A stretch of 64,000 nt of DNA from Annona cherimola (GCA_030490835.1 CM059972.1:9020264-9084263); one strand, 5' to 3'; positions 10,912 through 23,626 are shown, counted from the stretch's first letter. The notes: a model not told the origin generated them from the sequence alone. Numbers and translations: made by a program.

Positions 10912-13900
10912 ATGGATTTCAATGGTTGGTCAGCAACAGCAGTGGGAGGTGGAGAAGTTGACAATCATTCCAATACCATAGATGCTTTGCCATTGCCTTA
11001 TGATCAGTGGATACCACTTCCTATATCTGGTTATCGACCATCGGCTCGCTATCAGGTTCCTTTGATTCATCAATCTGAGTTTCAAATATAGTCTTGTTTC
11101 TGGTCCTTTCCATTTTATTTATATGCTTTATATGATTTGGCCAGTTGGGTGTGTTTGGTAAGAGCGTGATGGGGATGGAAATGTAATCCCTTTGTACGTT
11201 GCAGATGTAAAAGATAATCTGCCATAACTACTTTTTCCTCGTCATTACCTGCTATCTAGTTTGTCTTCGTTTTCACTGGATAATGTTCCTCCTTATCTTG
11301 TTGGCATCATCTATGTTTCCATTTCCATTTCCCTCAAAATTTCCTATATTCTGTAAATGTAAAAGGAAATGTAAACTGTGTGAATAGGATTGGAGGGGAT
11401 GTCATCTATAAAGTGATTAAAACAGAGCAAATGGAGTGCAATGATGAGAATTTAGGAAACGGTAAAGAAAAATGAAATATCAGGGGATCACATTGGTATA
11501 TTATTTATGCTTAAATGCTGCTAAAACGACCCTTAAGATTGTTCTATATGTTAGAGGAGTTTGTACTTCTCTATTACTCCATACTTGATTGTCAGACTCT
11601 CATTATAAACTTACATACTATAGCATGCAGCAGCAGTGGCCGAAGAAGAACTCTATATTATTGGGGGAAGTCGTCATGGTCGATACCTATCTGATATTCA
11701 GGTTGGAGAATTTCAATTCTTATTTATGCTATTCCGTCATGCTTGCATGACATATGAGTGCACTGTCAGGTTCTTGACCTGCGGACCTTGACATGGTCAA
11801 TGGTGATTCCACATCCAGACCCACATAGTGATTCACCGGAAGTCCTACCTGCTTCTGCTGGTCACAATATGGTGAGAACTTTTTAATTTATTTAATGCAT
11901 TGTAATTGTTATGTTTGGTTTCTGTTGCTTTCTTGTTTTAGATAGGAGGTGAGTAGCAACCTTAAAAGTTTTTCCATAATTGCAAAGAAGTTGAATTTTG
12001 TGTCTTTTGGATTCTGATTAGGTTAAGTGGGGGAACAGACTTTTAGTTGTTGCTGGACACTCGAAGGATCATTCAGATACTGTGACTGGTCTCTCTCCCT
12101 TCCTGGGCACTTCTATGTTGCATGACTTATTTTTCAATACATTTATCTGATATGCTTGAATTTTTTTTTGTAGTTCGATCAATTGACATTGGGACATATC
12201 AGTACCGTATTGAGAAGACCTGTGGGAAAATTCCGGTAATTATGCTGTCTTCATTATATATAGAATGTGAATTTTGTCAGATAGCATGATAGTTGTGTTT
12301 TACTGAATTCTGAGTGCTTTGTAAATTTTGAGAACATACTCACCTGTGGCTTGGATCCTATGGCTATCCCTGTATTATCTTCCGTATCATCAAAATCAGA
12401 ATCATAAAAATCCTTCTGTTGGCACTATTATTCTCAATCTTGTCCAAGCCACTATCATCAATAAAAATCTCTTTTAGGATCATCATACAAAAAAATGTCC
12501 ATAAGTAACATAATGAAATGAAATATAAGTTTGTTACTGGTTATTTGACCAAATAGGCTCATCTAATTCTTTTAGAATCTATCACAATAGAAAAATTAAA
12601 AATTCTTTTAGAATCTGTCACTAAAATACTTTTACAATGGGATAGGCTGAAAAGAATGAAAATGTCATCTGATTTCTTAATTTGGGAGTTGGGATCACTG
12701 TCCTTTGTGGCATATCCATCACCAGTGTTAATTCGAAAGGAATTTGAGTCCCCCTTCCATAAAAATAGTTCTTGGATGTTGTGTGCATACTGTCTGTTTC
12801 AGGTAGCTCGTGGAGGACAGTCTATAACACTTACTGGCTCAAAATTGATTATGTTTGGTGGAGAAGATAATAGCCGGAAGCTACTGAACGACCTGCATAT
12901 TCTTGATTTGGAGACTATGACGTGGGATGAAATACAAACCATGTAAGTATATAGGGATGAAATACAAACCATATAAACATATAATCGGCCACCATTTTTT
13001 CATGTTAAAACTTGCGAAAGTTGTTCATCCATTTTGTGTTTTCTGTAGGCAAACACCTCCTGCACCAAGATTTGATCACACAGCTGCAGTACATGCTGAA
13101 CGGTACCTTTTGATATTTGGTGGCTGTTCTCATTCAACCTTTTTCAATGATCTTCATGTATTAGATTTGGAGACTGTAAGTGTTTAACTTTCTTTTGGAG
13201 GCTAACTGATGGATTTCGTTACATTTTTTAGAAACTTATGTTTCTGTTTGGATGGCTTTGGTTTCAGAAACCTTGGGAGTAGGAAGTTAGGACATCAACA
13301 TAACATCAGCCATAAAGCTAACAAAAACAATCAACAGGGCTTTGGTTAACAAAAATAGGGTGATGATGGAAAAATATTGGTTATCAACAGGGCCTTGGTG
13401 TATGTTATTTGCTGTTGACATTGTTCTAATAGATGAAACTAAAGAAGGACTAAATTTAAAATTGAATAGGTGGATAGATGTTTTAGAATCTAATGGTTTT
13501 AGAATTAGTCGCACTAAAACTAAATATATGAAATGCAATTTTAATAATAGTGAGAACCCAAATGAGGAACCAATTAAGATTTTAGATCAAGTAGTAACAA
13601 GAACTAATCACTTTCGGTACTTAGGATCAATAGTTCAAGAGAACGGGGAAATTGAGAAAGATATAATTCATAGAATTCAAGCAGGATGAAAGAAATGGAG
13701 AAGTGCGTCAGGAATTTTACGTGACCGTCGAGTTCCAATCAAAATAAAAGGAAAATTTTATAAGGCTGCGATTAGACCTGCTATGCTTTATGGGGCAGAA
13801 TGTTGGGCAGTTAAAGAATGACATATACAAAAAATGAGCGTAGCGGAAATGAGAATGTTAAGGTGGATGAGTGGTAAAACAAGAAAAGATAAAATTAGGA

Positions 13901-16900
13901 ATGAAATAATTCGAGAAAACTTAAAAGTGAGACCAATTTGTGATAAAATGAGAGAAAATAAATTAAGATGGTTTGGTCATGTTAAAAGGAGACCTGAAGT
14001 AGCACCGGTTATAAAAACAAAGTCTATCCAAGTAGAAGGTGGTAGGAAAATGAGAGGAAGATCCAAAAAAACATAGATGGAAATAACTAAACAAGATTTT
14101 AAAATATTACAAATTACAGAAAATTTAGTCTTAAATCGCCAAGAATGGCGTAACAGAATCCATGCAGCCGACCTCACGTAGGTGGGAAGTGGCTTATGAT
14201 GATGATGATGATGATGATGGAAAAATATTGGTTATGGTGGAGAAAAGATAGCATTAGGAAATATACCATCAGAAAAGGATAGCTTTGGAAATCCTTATAC
14301 AAAAACGACTTTATTACTAAAGATTCCGTTGTATTTCATGTTCATATTCACAATCAATTGTATTTGTTTGCGTGTATGTGGAGATATTTTATACATTCCC
14401 CTTCATATATTGTGAATTCTAATGATAATCCTTTTAAATTGTAGCTTGAGTGGTCCCAGCCGCAGAGTCAAGGAGGAGTGGGTTCTAGGGCGGGTCATGC
14501 TGGTGTTGCCATTGATGAAAACTGGTATATAGTTGGTGGCGGAGATAATAAAAGCGGTATGATGAAGCATCCATGATTTCTGTTTTATTGATTTGGATTT
14601 TGATGGTTTTTTCCCTGAGGTGTGCTGTTTGCTACCATTCTGACTGTGTGATTAAAATTTTGAATACAGGTGCTTCAGAAACTCTCGTATTGAATATGTC
14701 TAAGCTCGTGTGGTCAGTGGTTACAAGTGTAAAGGAACGAGATCCACTTGCTAGTGAGGTTGCTTTCCTTCTTCCTTTGAAAATTGTCATAAATTATACC
14801 TTATGAAAGTTATTGAACCCTCTTTTAGATTGTTACCAGCTTCAAAGAGCCAAAGACTACATAAAATGTTCGTATATCAGTAAAAGGGGAACTCAACTAG
14901 CATGAGAAGAAAATAGTTTCCCAATATCTTGCTGGTGTCGTAAGATCATTGTAAATGTAATGGAGGACTAGCATCCAAATTACTAACTAACGTTTTTGTA
15001 CCATATTGTGGGATTTTCATGCTGGCCTTGAAGTTTCTCATATTTTGCCTTCAAGTCTTTCTGGGGGCCAATATGAAGAAGCACAAATCTTTTTGAAGGT
15101 CTTTTAGTGTTTGATTTTCATGTTCTTCCCTCATATGGACTCAATGTCATAATATTCCTAGTTCACGTGCTAGTATGGATAGGGGTCAGGGAGAATATCT
15201 TGGTTAACTGTGCTGTTAGGCTGGTACTGATGTTCAAAGGTTGGGCAATAGTTCTATGTTCATGTGATATCAAACTCTGAGAAGGTTTGTATTTTCAATT
15301 GTTCTTCCAATGTTGCCTGTGAATGGGTTGCAAAGCATTGATAGGAATAAAGACAAAGTATATTAGGTGATTTGGACTCAGATCAAGATTGAACGCATTA
15401 GGAGTGAATCAAGTCAAAGGTTATATGATGGAAAAGGATGAATTGGGAGCATGTGGATGCACTGTGGGTGATGCGCATGTTGTTATTACTGTTTTTTGGA
15501 GTTTGCAATTTCAGACAGTTTTAGATGCTGTTTTGTAATGTCCCTGTAAGTCAACAGTTTCTTCTTTAAATTTCAGAAATCTTAGGGCAGCATTAAAAGT
15601 TTTAGAAACTGGATGGCCTTCATAAATTTCAATGATAAGAGAGCCTCCCTCTTTGGATAACATGTTTACAGATTCTTTATATCCAGACCATTAGACAAAC
15701 ACCAATGACCTTCTATGGATCAATTTCTCCTCTCTAGGAAAATTATGTGAATCCCTCCTTTCAGGTGAATAACATTTCAAATTTATGCCTTCGTCAATGT
15801 GTTCTTGACAGGGTGTAAGCCTTTGCTTGACGTCAATAAATGGTGAAAAGCTCCTAATTGCATTTGGTGGCTACAATGGGAACTATAACAATGAGGTATT
15901 TATGACAATAAAACTAAATTTTAAATTCATGCAAATACCTTCTGTGTTTATCCTTTTTCCTATTGTTAGTCTGGAATTCTTTGGTGTAGATATAATCTGG
16001 AATCCCTTTTGAGTTACTCATAATTTTTCGTGTTTGCAACGTATTGCGATTTATACGTATGCATTTACATAGGGTGATTGGTGCAATTCCTTGAATTTGG
16101 TTCATTTCAAACAAACAGGAAGCTCATTTATCATTTTTGTTTTTGGATGGACGAAGCTCATTCATCATTAAATGTGAATGTCATATTAATTCCCAAACAC
16201 GGACCTACATTTGTTCTCCTGAATGAGTCTCTTGATTATCTCAAGCACATTGCTAAACATGCTGTTTGCCTCGCTTTTTAATCATCCAGGATGTAAATAT
16301 CGAGTATAACCAAATGCGTCTGGGTGCACTTAACTTTAGTGCACCTCTAAGTACATCCGAGTGTATTTAACCTATTTTTAAATTTTTTTTATAAAACTAT
16401 TAATCTAAATATATTTAACATGTATACAAAAATTTACCATTTTTTTAGAGTTGTAGATTTTTTTAGATTTTTAAAATCAGTAGCATTTTTGTAATTTGAA
16501 AATTACCAAAAGCCACTAATTCTAAAAAATTCAAAAAAAAATCTACAACTCTCCAAAAATGGTAAAACTTGATACACATGTCAAATACACTTAGATTAAC
16601 AGTTGTATAAAAAAATTTTGAAAAATGAGGTTTTGCACCCGGGTGTACAGTATCAAGACTCTGAAAATATTGTATGCAATGCACTAAAATATTGGCTGAT
16701 GGGTGTATCTGGTGTGAAATTTTTAATTCAGGTATTTGTTTTGAAACCCAAGCCGAGTGGTTCATCAAAGCCAAAGATTTTTCAGTCGCCTGCCGCAGCA
16801 GCTGCGGCAGCCTCTGTTAAGGCCGCATATGAGTTGACGACAACTGCCACTAATTTGGATTTCAAGAACAAAGATGATACAACTTCCAAGGAAATCATAG

Positions 16901-17826
16901 CCAAAGTCTCCCAACCAGACATGACATCAGAAATAAATGCCCTCACAGCACAGAAGCAGGAATTGGAATCAGCACTTGCAGGGATACATGTCCAAAATGC
17001 AAGGCTAAAGGGGGATCTGGATGCAATGAACAATAACCACATTGAATTATCTAAGGTTTGCAGATTTCTCGTAATTTGATTAGATGGAGTACCAATCACA
17101 GTATGAGACTTGTGTAGGTCAGAAATACCTCTGCTGTCATTGGTTCTGATTAGGATTCGATTGAAAATTTCCTAAAGATGAAAGAGATAATAAACTAGTT
17201 CTAATTATTCCCATGTTCTATCCTTCCTGCACTTTGTGATATTGAACTACCTAACTTTCCATTTGTGATATTAAACTTCCTAACTTTTCATAATTGTTTT
17301 CTTGATTTCACATAATTAAAAAGAAGCCTATCTATGTCTTGTTTATTCATGTTATGGTTGATATTACCTTAAATGCTGACATCATCATCTCTTCTTTAGC
17401 ACACTTAATTTTCATTGTCTTTTGAATTTGTTTGTCTCAAACGAAATATGCTGGGGGGTCAATTTTGTATTTATACCCATGTTTTTCTCAATTATGTGAA
17501 GGAACTCCACTCAGTCCAGGGTCAACTTGAGGACGAGAGATCAAGATGCTTCAAATTGGAGGTTTTCTTTGTTTCCTTTTCCCCTCAATTTTCTTGTGCC
17601 ATAGCTTGGCAGGCCTTGTTCATCTTGATTTTGATGAGAATTTCTGAAACATGGTTATTTTCAGGTGCAAATTGAGGAACTTAATAAACGCCTAGAATCT
17701 TTACAAATCGTTGAGCGAGAGCTGCAGGTACTACAACTGGAGAAATCTACTTCAGAACAGGACATGATCCTTGAGTCTGAGCAGGGCCAAAAGTCTGGAG
17801 GTGTTTGGCGGTGGATTGCTGGGTAA
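10912..17826 (+). CDS. Kelch-repeat protein with C-terminal coiled coil (AT5G04420-type)
   Basis: Thirteen coding exons join in phase to 516 codons: 10912-11055, 11624-11701, 11770-11871, 12022-12088, 12174-12235, 12803-12942, 13049-13175, 14445-14556, 14670-14758, 15812-15895, 16732-17055, 17502-17561 and 17665-17826. Kelch blades are visible from the GG doublets and downstream aromatics: LYIIGGSRHGRYLSD, LLVVAGHSKD, LIMFGGEDN, LLIFGGCSH, WYIVGGGDN, LIAFGGYNG. After the propeller comes a low-complexity Ala run, then a Glu/Leu/Gln-rich coiled coil, ending GGVWRWIAG. The closest family I recall is the plant kelch proteins related to acyl-CoA-binding proteins ACBP4/5, but no acyl-CoA-binding domain is encoded here; length (~515) fits the shorter AT5G04420-type class. 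The start was chosen because an acceptor lies just before it; molecular role unknown. Confidence 0.9.
13361..14235 (+). mobile_element. 5'-truncated RTE-type LINE in kelch intron 7, with target duplication
   Basis: The insert (about 13385-14211) is flanked by a 24-nt duplication ending in ggaaaaatattggttat (13361-13384 and 14212-14235). It encodes the C-terminal half of an RTE-clade reverse transcriptase: a CMLFAVDIVLIDET palm motif, then FRYLGSIVQENGEI, AIRPAMLYGAECWAVK, MRMLRWMSGKTRKDKI and LRWFGHVKRRPE. The catalytic FADD box reads FAVD, and in-frame stops occur near 13687 and 13819. The 3' end is a (TGA)n tail, characteristic of RTE elements. It lies in the same sense as the host gene between exons 7 and 8, and is dead. 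Confidence 0.9.
16320..16645. mobile_element. Foldback MITE in kelch intron 10
   Basis: The two arms are complementary over more than 100 bases: 'catgtatacaaaaatttaccatttttttagagttgtagattttttta' on the left mirrors 'aaaaatctacaactctccaaaaatggtaaaacttgatacacatg' on the right. The ends GGTGCACTTAAC / TTGCACCCGGGTGTAC are imperfectly inverted. It has no coding capacity. An imperfect duplication may exist but I could not define it. Confidence 0.65.
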
Positions 17827-18370
17827 CGGGAAAGAACAAAACCAAGCTGAGGTGTATGTTGAAAAGAAGAAACAAGTACTTGTGAGAGCTTATACAACGG
17901 AAAAGCAATTTTTTTTTTTTTTTTTCATACTTGAAAGATTTCGTCTATGTCAGAAGAGTCGTTGCCTGATGGGGAACATTTTTGTTGATGGTCTAAGCAA
18001 ACGTGCCTGTGGAATGAGAGCCATTTGAATTTCGATTTCATCATTTCTTTTCTAATTTCGAAATTCCAAATTTAATTAAGGTCTCTGTTAATTCTTGTTA
18101 GTTTGGAAATTTTGGCTGCTTTGAATTTCTTAGTTTTGGGGAGTTATGTAAAGAGGAGCTGCAGGAAATGCAAAATTTATAAATTTGAAATTTAGATGGC
18201 TTTGGAGCAGGCTTTTTTGGTCATTGAAATTTGCCTTTGAGACAAGATTGAGGACGGATTTATTGCTTTTCACGAAGGTGAAAGGCTGTCAGTTTGCAAG
18301 TTAGCTCTATTTGCTCTTGATAGTTTTGTACAGCTTTTACTGATCCCATAATAAGAATAAAATAAATAAA
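17827..18370 (+). other. Probable 3' UTR of the kelch gene
   Basis: It follows the stop codon. A poly-T run lies at 17908-17926 and AATAAGAATAAAATAAATAAA near 18351-18371 would serve as a polyadenylation signal. No other feature is seen. Confidence 0.4.
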
Positions 18371-19655
18371 TGTAGGTAATATTAAGACATATATATTGAA
18401 ATTGATGCCTTACGCCATTTTATGACGGCCATAGTCAAAACAAATCCTTAAATAGGATCGACTTCACATTTCCAGCAAATTTAATGCCTATTTTTCATTA
18501 AGCTGCAATCTGCACTTCGTAACCAGCAAGTTGCAATGCAGACCTGTTTGGATCACGTCCGCTTCTTGGGTTGGGTTGGCTTGGAAATTATGCGTAGCGT
18601 AGCCGACATTGAGAATTTGAGACCTTTATTTTTTATTATTTATTTTTGCTGGTCTTTGCTGGGCTGCTGATGAAACCGAAACTTAAAAAGAGTAATTGGA
18701 GTGGTGGCAATACATGGATCCCTATGTATTTTGCACGTTCAGGGGGTAGAAACAACCCCTTCCTTAGGCTTGCCTTTGTCAAGGCCTACGGGCCAGTTAG
18801 CTGGCAAAAGATTTCTTTTAGAAATGCACGGCAACCTACTTCAGGTGCCTGTGGAACCACTGTGCTTGCAGTGGTAAAGTGATGGGCTTGATTAATCATA
18901 CTGAAAGAATAATGGGAATAATGGGTTGCTCTTCTCATATGGCCAACTTTAACATTTGCTTTAGGGGGTAGTTTTGCTCTGAACAAAGAATGACCGAAAT
19001 ATCCCATCCTACCCCTACACATCACATGTATGCATCACGAACAATATCACTGCATCAGAATGAACATTGTCACTAACATTGGCAATAATATACATGAAAA
19101 ATCATCTTATCATAGCCGAATACAACCACGACATGGAAGTACCACATTCCTTTTCCTTTATCAAGTACTTCCCCTTTTTAATCTCTTCTAGTCATTAATT
19201 TGTTTTCTCCTCCATTGAAAGACTTCGCTCCTGAAGAGTCTCCCCTTAACACACTACAAGAGTTTCCTTGTTTTACATCAATTTGTTATCAAGCCCTTGT
19301 TCTATGTTGTAAGAGGGTTGAAGCAAATTCCCAACAATCAACATGCGGTGATGCAGATGCTACTGCAAGGGAGCAAATTCTGAACATTGTTTCCAATTAG
19401 ACCCCAAGGAGGCATGTAGATATGCATTACGCAAATGCACATCTACCAAATTTTTTACAAAATTTAGAAGCAAATAAAACAAATTAGAGTTTCATTTATA
19501 ACAAAAATAAAGCGAATAGGAATAATTAATAGAAAAGAAAAATAACATCAGGATTACGAAGGTAACAGAGTAAAAGGTTCAAACCATAAGAACAAAAGTG
19601 CAGAACATTTTAAATGTCTATTCTTTCATATATATTTTTCCATTTTCTGGAGCTT
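18371..19655. other. Intergenic stretch without a recognisable gene
   Basis: Several short open frames occur (for example around 18646-18882), but none shows a family motif or splice support. I see no transposon ends. Confidence 0.45.
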
Positions 19656-20993
19656 ATTTTCCTTTCCCTGTTTAAAGGGAATAAAACTAATGTGGAATAT
19701 AATTCCAATTTTTGGAATAAAAGTAGTGAATTGTACTATAAAATTGCGAAAAAAAGTAATTGAACATAAATTAAGATGGGAAACTAATGTATCTAAAAAT
19801 CAATTTGGTTTTATGCCAAGAAGATCAACCCCTAGAGCTATTTTCTTACTTAGACAATTGTTTCAAAAGTATAAGGAGAAAAAAAAAACTTATACATGAT
19901 CTTTATTGATTTAAAAAAAGCATATGATCAAATACCAAGAAAATTAATATGACAAATGATGAAAAAGAAAAAAATTAATATCAGATACACTGATATTATT
20001 AAATATATGTACGAGGGAACTATTACGAATATAAGGACTATTAGTGGAGATACTAATATCTTTCCCGTTAAAATAGGTTTACATCAAGGCTCAGCCTTGA
20101 GTCATTACCTTTTTACCTTAGTAATAGATGAAATTAATAGACATCTCCAAGAAGAAGTACCTTGGTGTATGTTATTTGCAGATAACATTGTTCTAATAGA
20201 CGAAATTAAAGAAATACTAAATTTAAAATCAAATAGATAGATAGATGCTTTAGAATCTAATTGTTTTAGAATTAGTCGCACAAAACTAAATATATGAAAT
20301 GCAATTTTAATAATAGTGAGAACCCGGATAAGGAAACAATTAAGATTTTAGATCAAGTAGTAACAAGAACTAATCACTTTCGGTACTTCCAATCAATAGT
20401 TCAAGAGAACGGGGAAATTGAAAAAGATATAATACATCAAATTCAAGCAGGATAGAAGAAATGGAAAAGTGCATCAAGAATTTTACGTGACTGTGGAGTT
20501 CCAATCAAGCTAAAAGGAAAATTTTATAAGACTGCAATTAGACCTGCTATGCTTTATGAGGCAGAATATTGGGCAGTTAAAGAACAACAAATATTAAAAA
20601 TTAGCGTAGCGGAAATGAGAATGTTAAGGTGGATGAGTGGTAAAACAAGAAAAGATAAAATTATGAATGAAATAATTCGAGAAAACTTAAAAGTGAGACC
20701 AATCTGTTATAAAATGAGAGAAAATATATTAATATGGTTTAGTCATGTTAAAATGATGCCTGAAGCAGCACCGGTTAGAATAACAGAGCCTATCCAAGTA
20801 GAATGTGACAGAAGAATGAGAAGAAGACCAAAAAAACATGGATTGAAGTAATTAAACAAGATTTAAAAATATTACAAATTACAGAAAATTTAGTCTTAAA
20901 TCGCCAATAATGGCGCAACAGAATCCATGTAGCCAACCCCACCTAGGTGGGAAATGGCTTATGATAATGATGATGATTTTCCTTTCCCTGTTT
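19656..20993 (+). mobile_element. RTE-type LINE copy with exact 18-bp target duplication
   Basis: The element (about 19674-20975) is flanked by attttcctttccctgttt at 19656-19673 and 20976-20993. It begins further upstream in the reverse transcriptase than the kelch-intron copy, including NQFGFMPRRST (the QFGF..GRST-type motif) and then CMLFADNIVLIDEI. The FADD box reads FADN, and frameshifts and stops break the frame. The C-terminal blocks MRMLRWMSGKTRKDKI and 'FSHVKMMPEAAPVR' follow. The tail is a short degenerate (TGA)n. This copy is inactive. Confidence 0.9.
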
Positions 20994-22600
20994 CTCTTTC
21001 CACTTCGTAAATTGATTCTAGGAGTAGGACAGAGATAATAGAGGAATTTTGTAAAACAACCATAAGACCAAGCATACCACACACAAACTAGATGTTGCGC
21101 AATAGGAAGAGTACACACACAAACTAGATGTTGCGCAATGGGAAGAGTACGTTCAGAGGAGTCTGCTAACAAAGATGCATAGCAACATGTGAATATATAT
21201 GACCGCATTTCAGATAACTCAACAGAGAAAATTTGTAATAGGACAAAGAGACAATAGAGAAAATTTGTAGGACAACCATAGAACCACGCATGCATAGAAG
21301 CATCGGAAAGCAAAAAGATTAGTGACAGCTAGTGGCTTCAGCCACACGAAATCTGGTATCTGAAAGTGAACATAAAAAAAATAAAAAAATAAAAAAAACC
21401 AACAGTATTTATACAGTCACAGAAAAGGGAAAAGAACAAGGTTATTGAAAAACATTGATAGTACTTGTATAATTAAAGAAGGGGGAAAAAGAGGATTATA
21501 GACTCGCTGGATGCACATAGAAAATACAGGATGAAATTGAGAAACTGCAAGGCCAGAATGTTAGGAGTAGATTTGGTTGGAGTGGAGTGGAGTGGAATTA
21601 AATGATATGAGAACAGACAGAGAACAAGAGTCAGAAAATATAGGTTTGTGTTTATGAAAAAGTGATTGTTTAGTAATTATGCAGAGGCAAAGGACAACCT
21701 CAGCCAATCCTAGTTATGCCTGTACGTGTTTATCTAGAAGGAAATGTTAAAAGCTCAAAATAACAAAATTATATTATCCAAGGATCTGGAATGCCCCAAC
21801 AAATTTCAGTTGTAACAACCATCATCATATCTATTGACTGACACATTCCAAGCTACCACTTAATTTATCTTCATTTCTTTTCTTTTTGGTTTACAGTCTA
21901 ATTGCATATATAACAACATACTAAGTAAAAAAACTCAAAATACTCATTTAAGAAATAATCTAATAAGCTAGGCCTAGCTAATAATCTAATAAGCTAGGCC
22001 TACCTCCATACCAAGTAAAACACACTGGATAGTCTTTGACTCAAATCTCTAAGTTATTGACTCTTTCCATGAATCTTCTAATCCAACAAGTTGTGACTAT
22101 ACTGAAAGAAACATAATTGAAGCAATAAACAGCACAAAATAGACGCAATCATTCTCAGAAAGCTTCAGCAAAAAGGGGCTTCTAAGCGGATATTCATATG
22201 TAGCTATTTCAGTATTTCGTTTATTCTCAGTTTTAAGTGATGCCAAAATTATGGCTGCCTCAACATTCAAAAGAATAGTAGACACTTTATCTGACCATGC
22301 CTTTTCAATTATATACATGCATCGGGAGCAGAAGAATCGGTAACATAACACTGTTGACTTCATATAACATAACACTGAGATTAACTTCAGACATATCTAT
22401 CTCATTGCAACCAGCAATGTTTCCGCTCAGTACCCAACAAAGATAACATAAACATGCAGACAAGCAGCAATTTTAGAGAAAGATCCACTGAACTCAAACT
22501 GTTAATGAAAGAAAACTATCAACGCCAAAATGATGTGTTTGAATCGCATATACAAAAATTTCGAAGAACATCTTTGTAGAAGTAATTAACATCACCAAAC
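20994..22600. other. Intergenic stretch between LINE and GeBP-like gene
   Basis: Apart from the 36-bp repeat and a second short duplication ('taataagctaggccta' twice at about 21961-22002), nothing is recognisable. The right part (about 22400-22621) may be the 3' UTR of the minus-strand GeBP-like gene. Confidence 0.4.
21079..21150. repeat. 36-bp tandem repeat, two copies
   Basis: Two consecutive units containing AAACTAGATGTTGCGCAAT and ending 'gaagagtac' differ at one or two positions. It is non-coding. Confidence 0.8.
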
Positions 22601-22621
22601 CCTTTTTACAAAGCATGCAAC

Positions 22622-23626
22622 TTATTTACTGATTGCTTGCTCAAGAACCAGCAACAATCGCCGACCTAGAACATCCAGCTCCGCAACCCGCTGGTCCTGC
22701 CACCTCTTTGCAAGGTCACCCATCTTTCCTACATTAGAACTGGCCCCCACGACCAGGTGGTCATGATGGAGTAGCCCACGCTGCAGAAGAGCCATTCGAA
22801 CTTCATTCAAAGAGTGCTCAAATACATCCATCACAGTCTTGGCAGCCTCCGGACTGAGCCCAACGCCAGCAGGCGGACCCAATGTCTCCACCTTGCCGTA
22901 ATGGTCGGAACCACCAAGGTTGCCAGAATTAGTATCCCTGCACTCGTTTGTGGGGGCAGCAGGGTATGGAGAAGAGAAGTTAACAGGAGCTTTGACCTCT
23001 GCAGCTGGGGGCAGACCGACCGGTGCCGGTGCCGGTGCCGGTGCTGGGGCAGACGGCGGCGGGGAAGGCTTCTTCTTGAGAGTAGAAGCAGCAGTAGCAG
23101 CAATAGAAGTGAAGGGAGAGGAAGCAGCGAAAGCAGGGTGCCAGAGCTGCTTGGAGAGATGAAGGAGAGCTCGGTCGTGGGGCGTGAGAAGGGAGGCGTC
23201 TAGGCCGCGGGAGAGGCGTGCGGATAGGACGCGGAACTTCTTGCGCAGGCGGCGGAGTTTCTCCGCGAGTTGGGATTTGGAGTAGGGCTGGGCGCAGGAG
23301 GAAGCGAATCGCTGGAAGAAGGGGGCGAGATCGCGGGGAAAGGAAAGGCCCTGGGCACCGGCGTCGAGGAGGGCCTGCAGGAAGCGAAGCTCGTCGGCCT
23401 CAGGCCAGATGCGTTGGAACTTGAAGGGCGAATGGGCTTTGGGATTGTCGTCGTCGTCATCGGAGTGGTAGGAAGAAACAGGGGAGATAGTGGCGTGGTT
23501 AGGGTTAGGGTTAGGGTTAGGGTTGGGGTTGGGGTGAGGAGACGAATGAGGGGTTTTACGCTTGATGGGGAGCTTGCGAGCGGCTTCTTTGATAGGGATG
23601 TGGTGTTGGTGATGAGGCGTGGCCAT
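22622..23626 (-). CDS. GeBP/STOREKEEPER-family DNA-binding protein (DUF573)
   Basis: A single uninterrupted frame of 334 residues. Residues about 69-165 hold the family's plant-specific domain: KFQRIWPEADELRFLQALLDAG, then SKSQLAEKLRRLRKKFRV and a later LHLSKQLWHP. In GeBP and potato STOREKEEPER this region is a non-canonical leucine-zipper/trihelix-like DNA-binding module and acts in the nucleus. Upstream come an IKRK basic patch, a PN repeat (about 32-44) and an acidic SDDDDD run; a Pro/Ala spacer separates the DNA-binding region from a C-terminal helical segment (LSPEAAKTVMDVFEHSLNEV ... LDVLGRRLLLVLEQ), which fits the usual dimerising C-terminus. GC content is much higher than in the surroundings, and it is intronless as typical of the family. 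Target genes cannot be inferred. Confidence 0.88.
   Translation of the reverse strand: MATPHHQHHIPIKEAARKLPIKRKTPHSSPHPNPNPNPNPNPNHATISPVSSYHSDDDDDNPKAHSPFKFQRIWPEADELRFLQALLDAGAQGLSFPRDLAPFFQRFASSCAQPYSKSQLAEKLRRLRKKFRVLSARLSRGLDASLLTPHDRALLHLSKQLWHPAFAASSPFTSIAATAASTLKKKPSPPPSAPAPAPAPAPVGLPPAAEVKAPVNFSSPYPAAPTNECRDTNSGNLGGSDHYGKVETLGPPAGVGLSPEAAKTVMDVFEHSLNEVRMALLQRGLLHHDHLVVGASSNVGKMGDLAKRWQDQRVAELDVLGRRLLLVLEQAISK
23491..23536. repeat. Telomere-like GGGTTA repeat inside the GeBP-like coding region
   Basis: Four consecutive GGTTAG-type hexamers followed by GGTTGG hexamers on the plus strand. On the coding strand they translate as repeated Pro-Asn dipeptides. The unit is TTAGGG, not the common plant TTTAGGG. 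A hexamer preserves the reading frame, so the tract is compatible with a working gene and likely length-variable. Confidence 0.85.

Noticed and set aside
18646..19025. Overlapping short frames on both strands in the kelch-LINE interval
   Set aside because: No motif, no splice context; judged chance frames.
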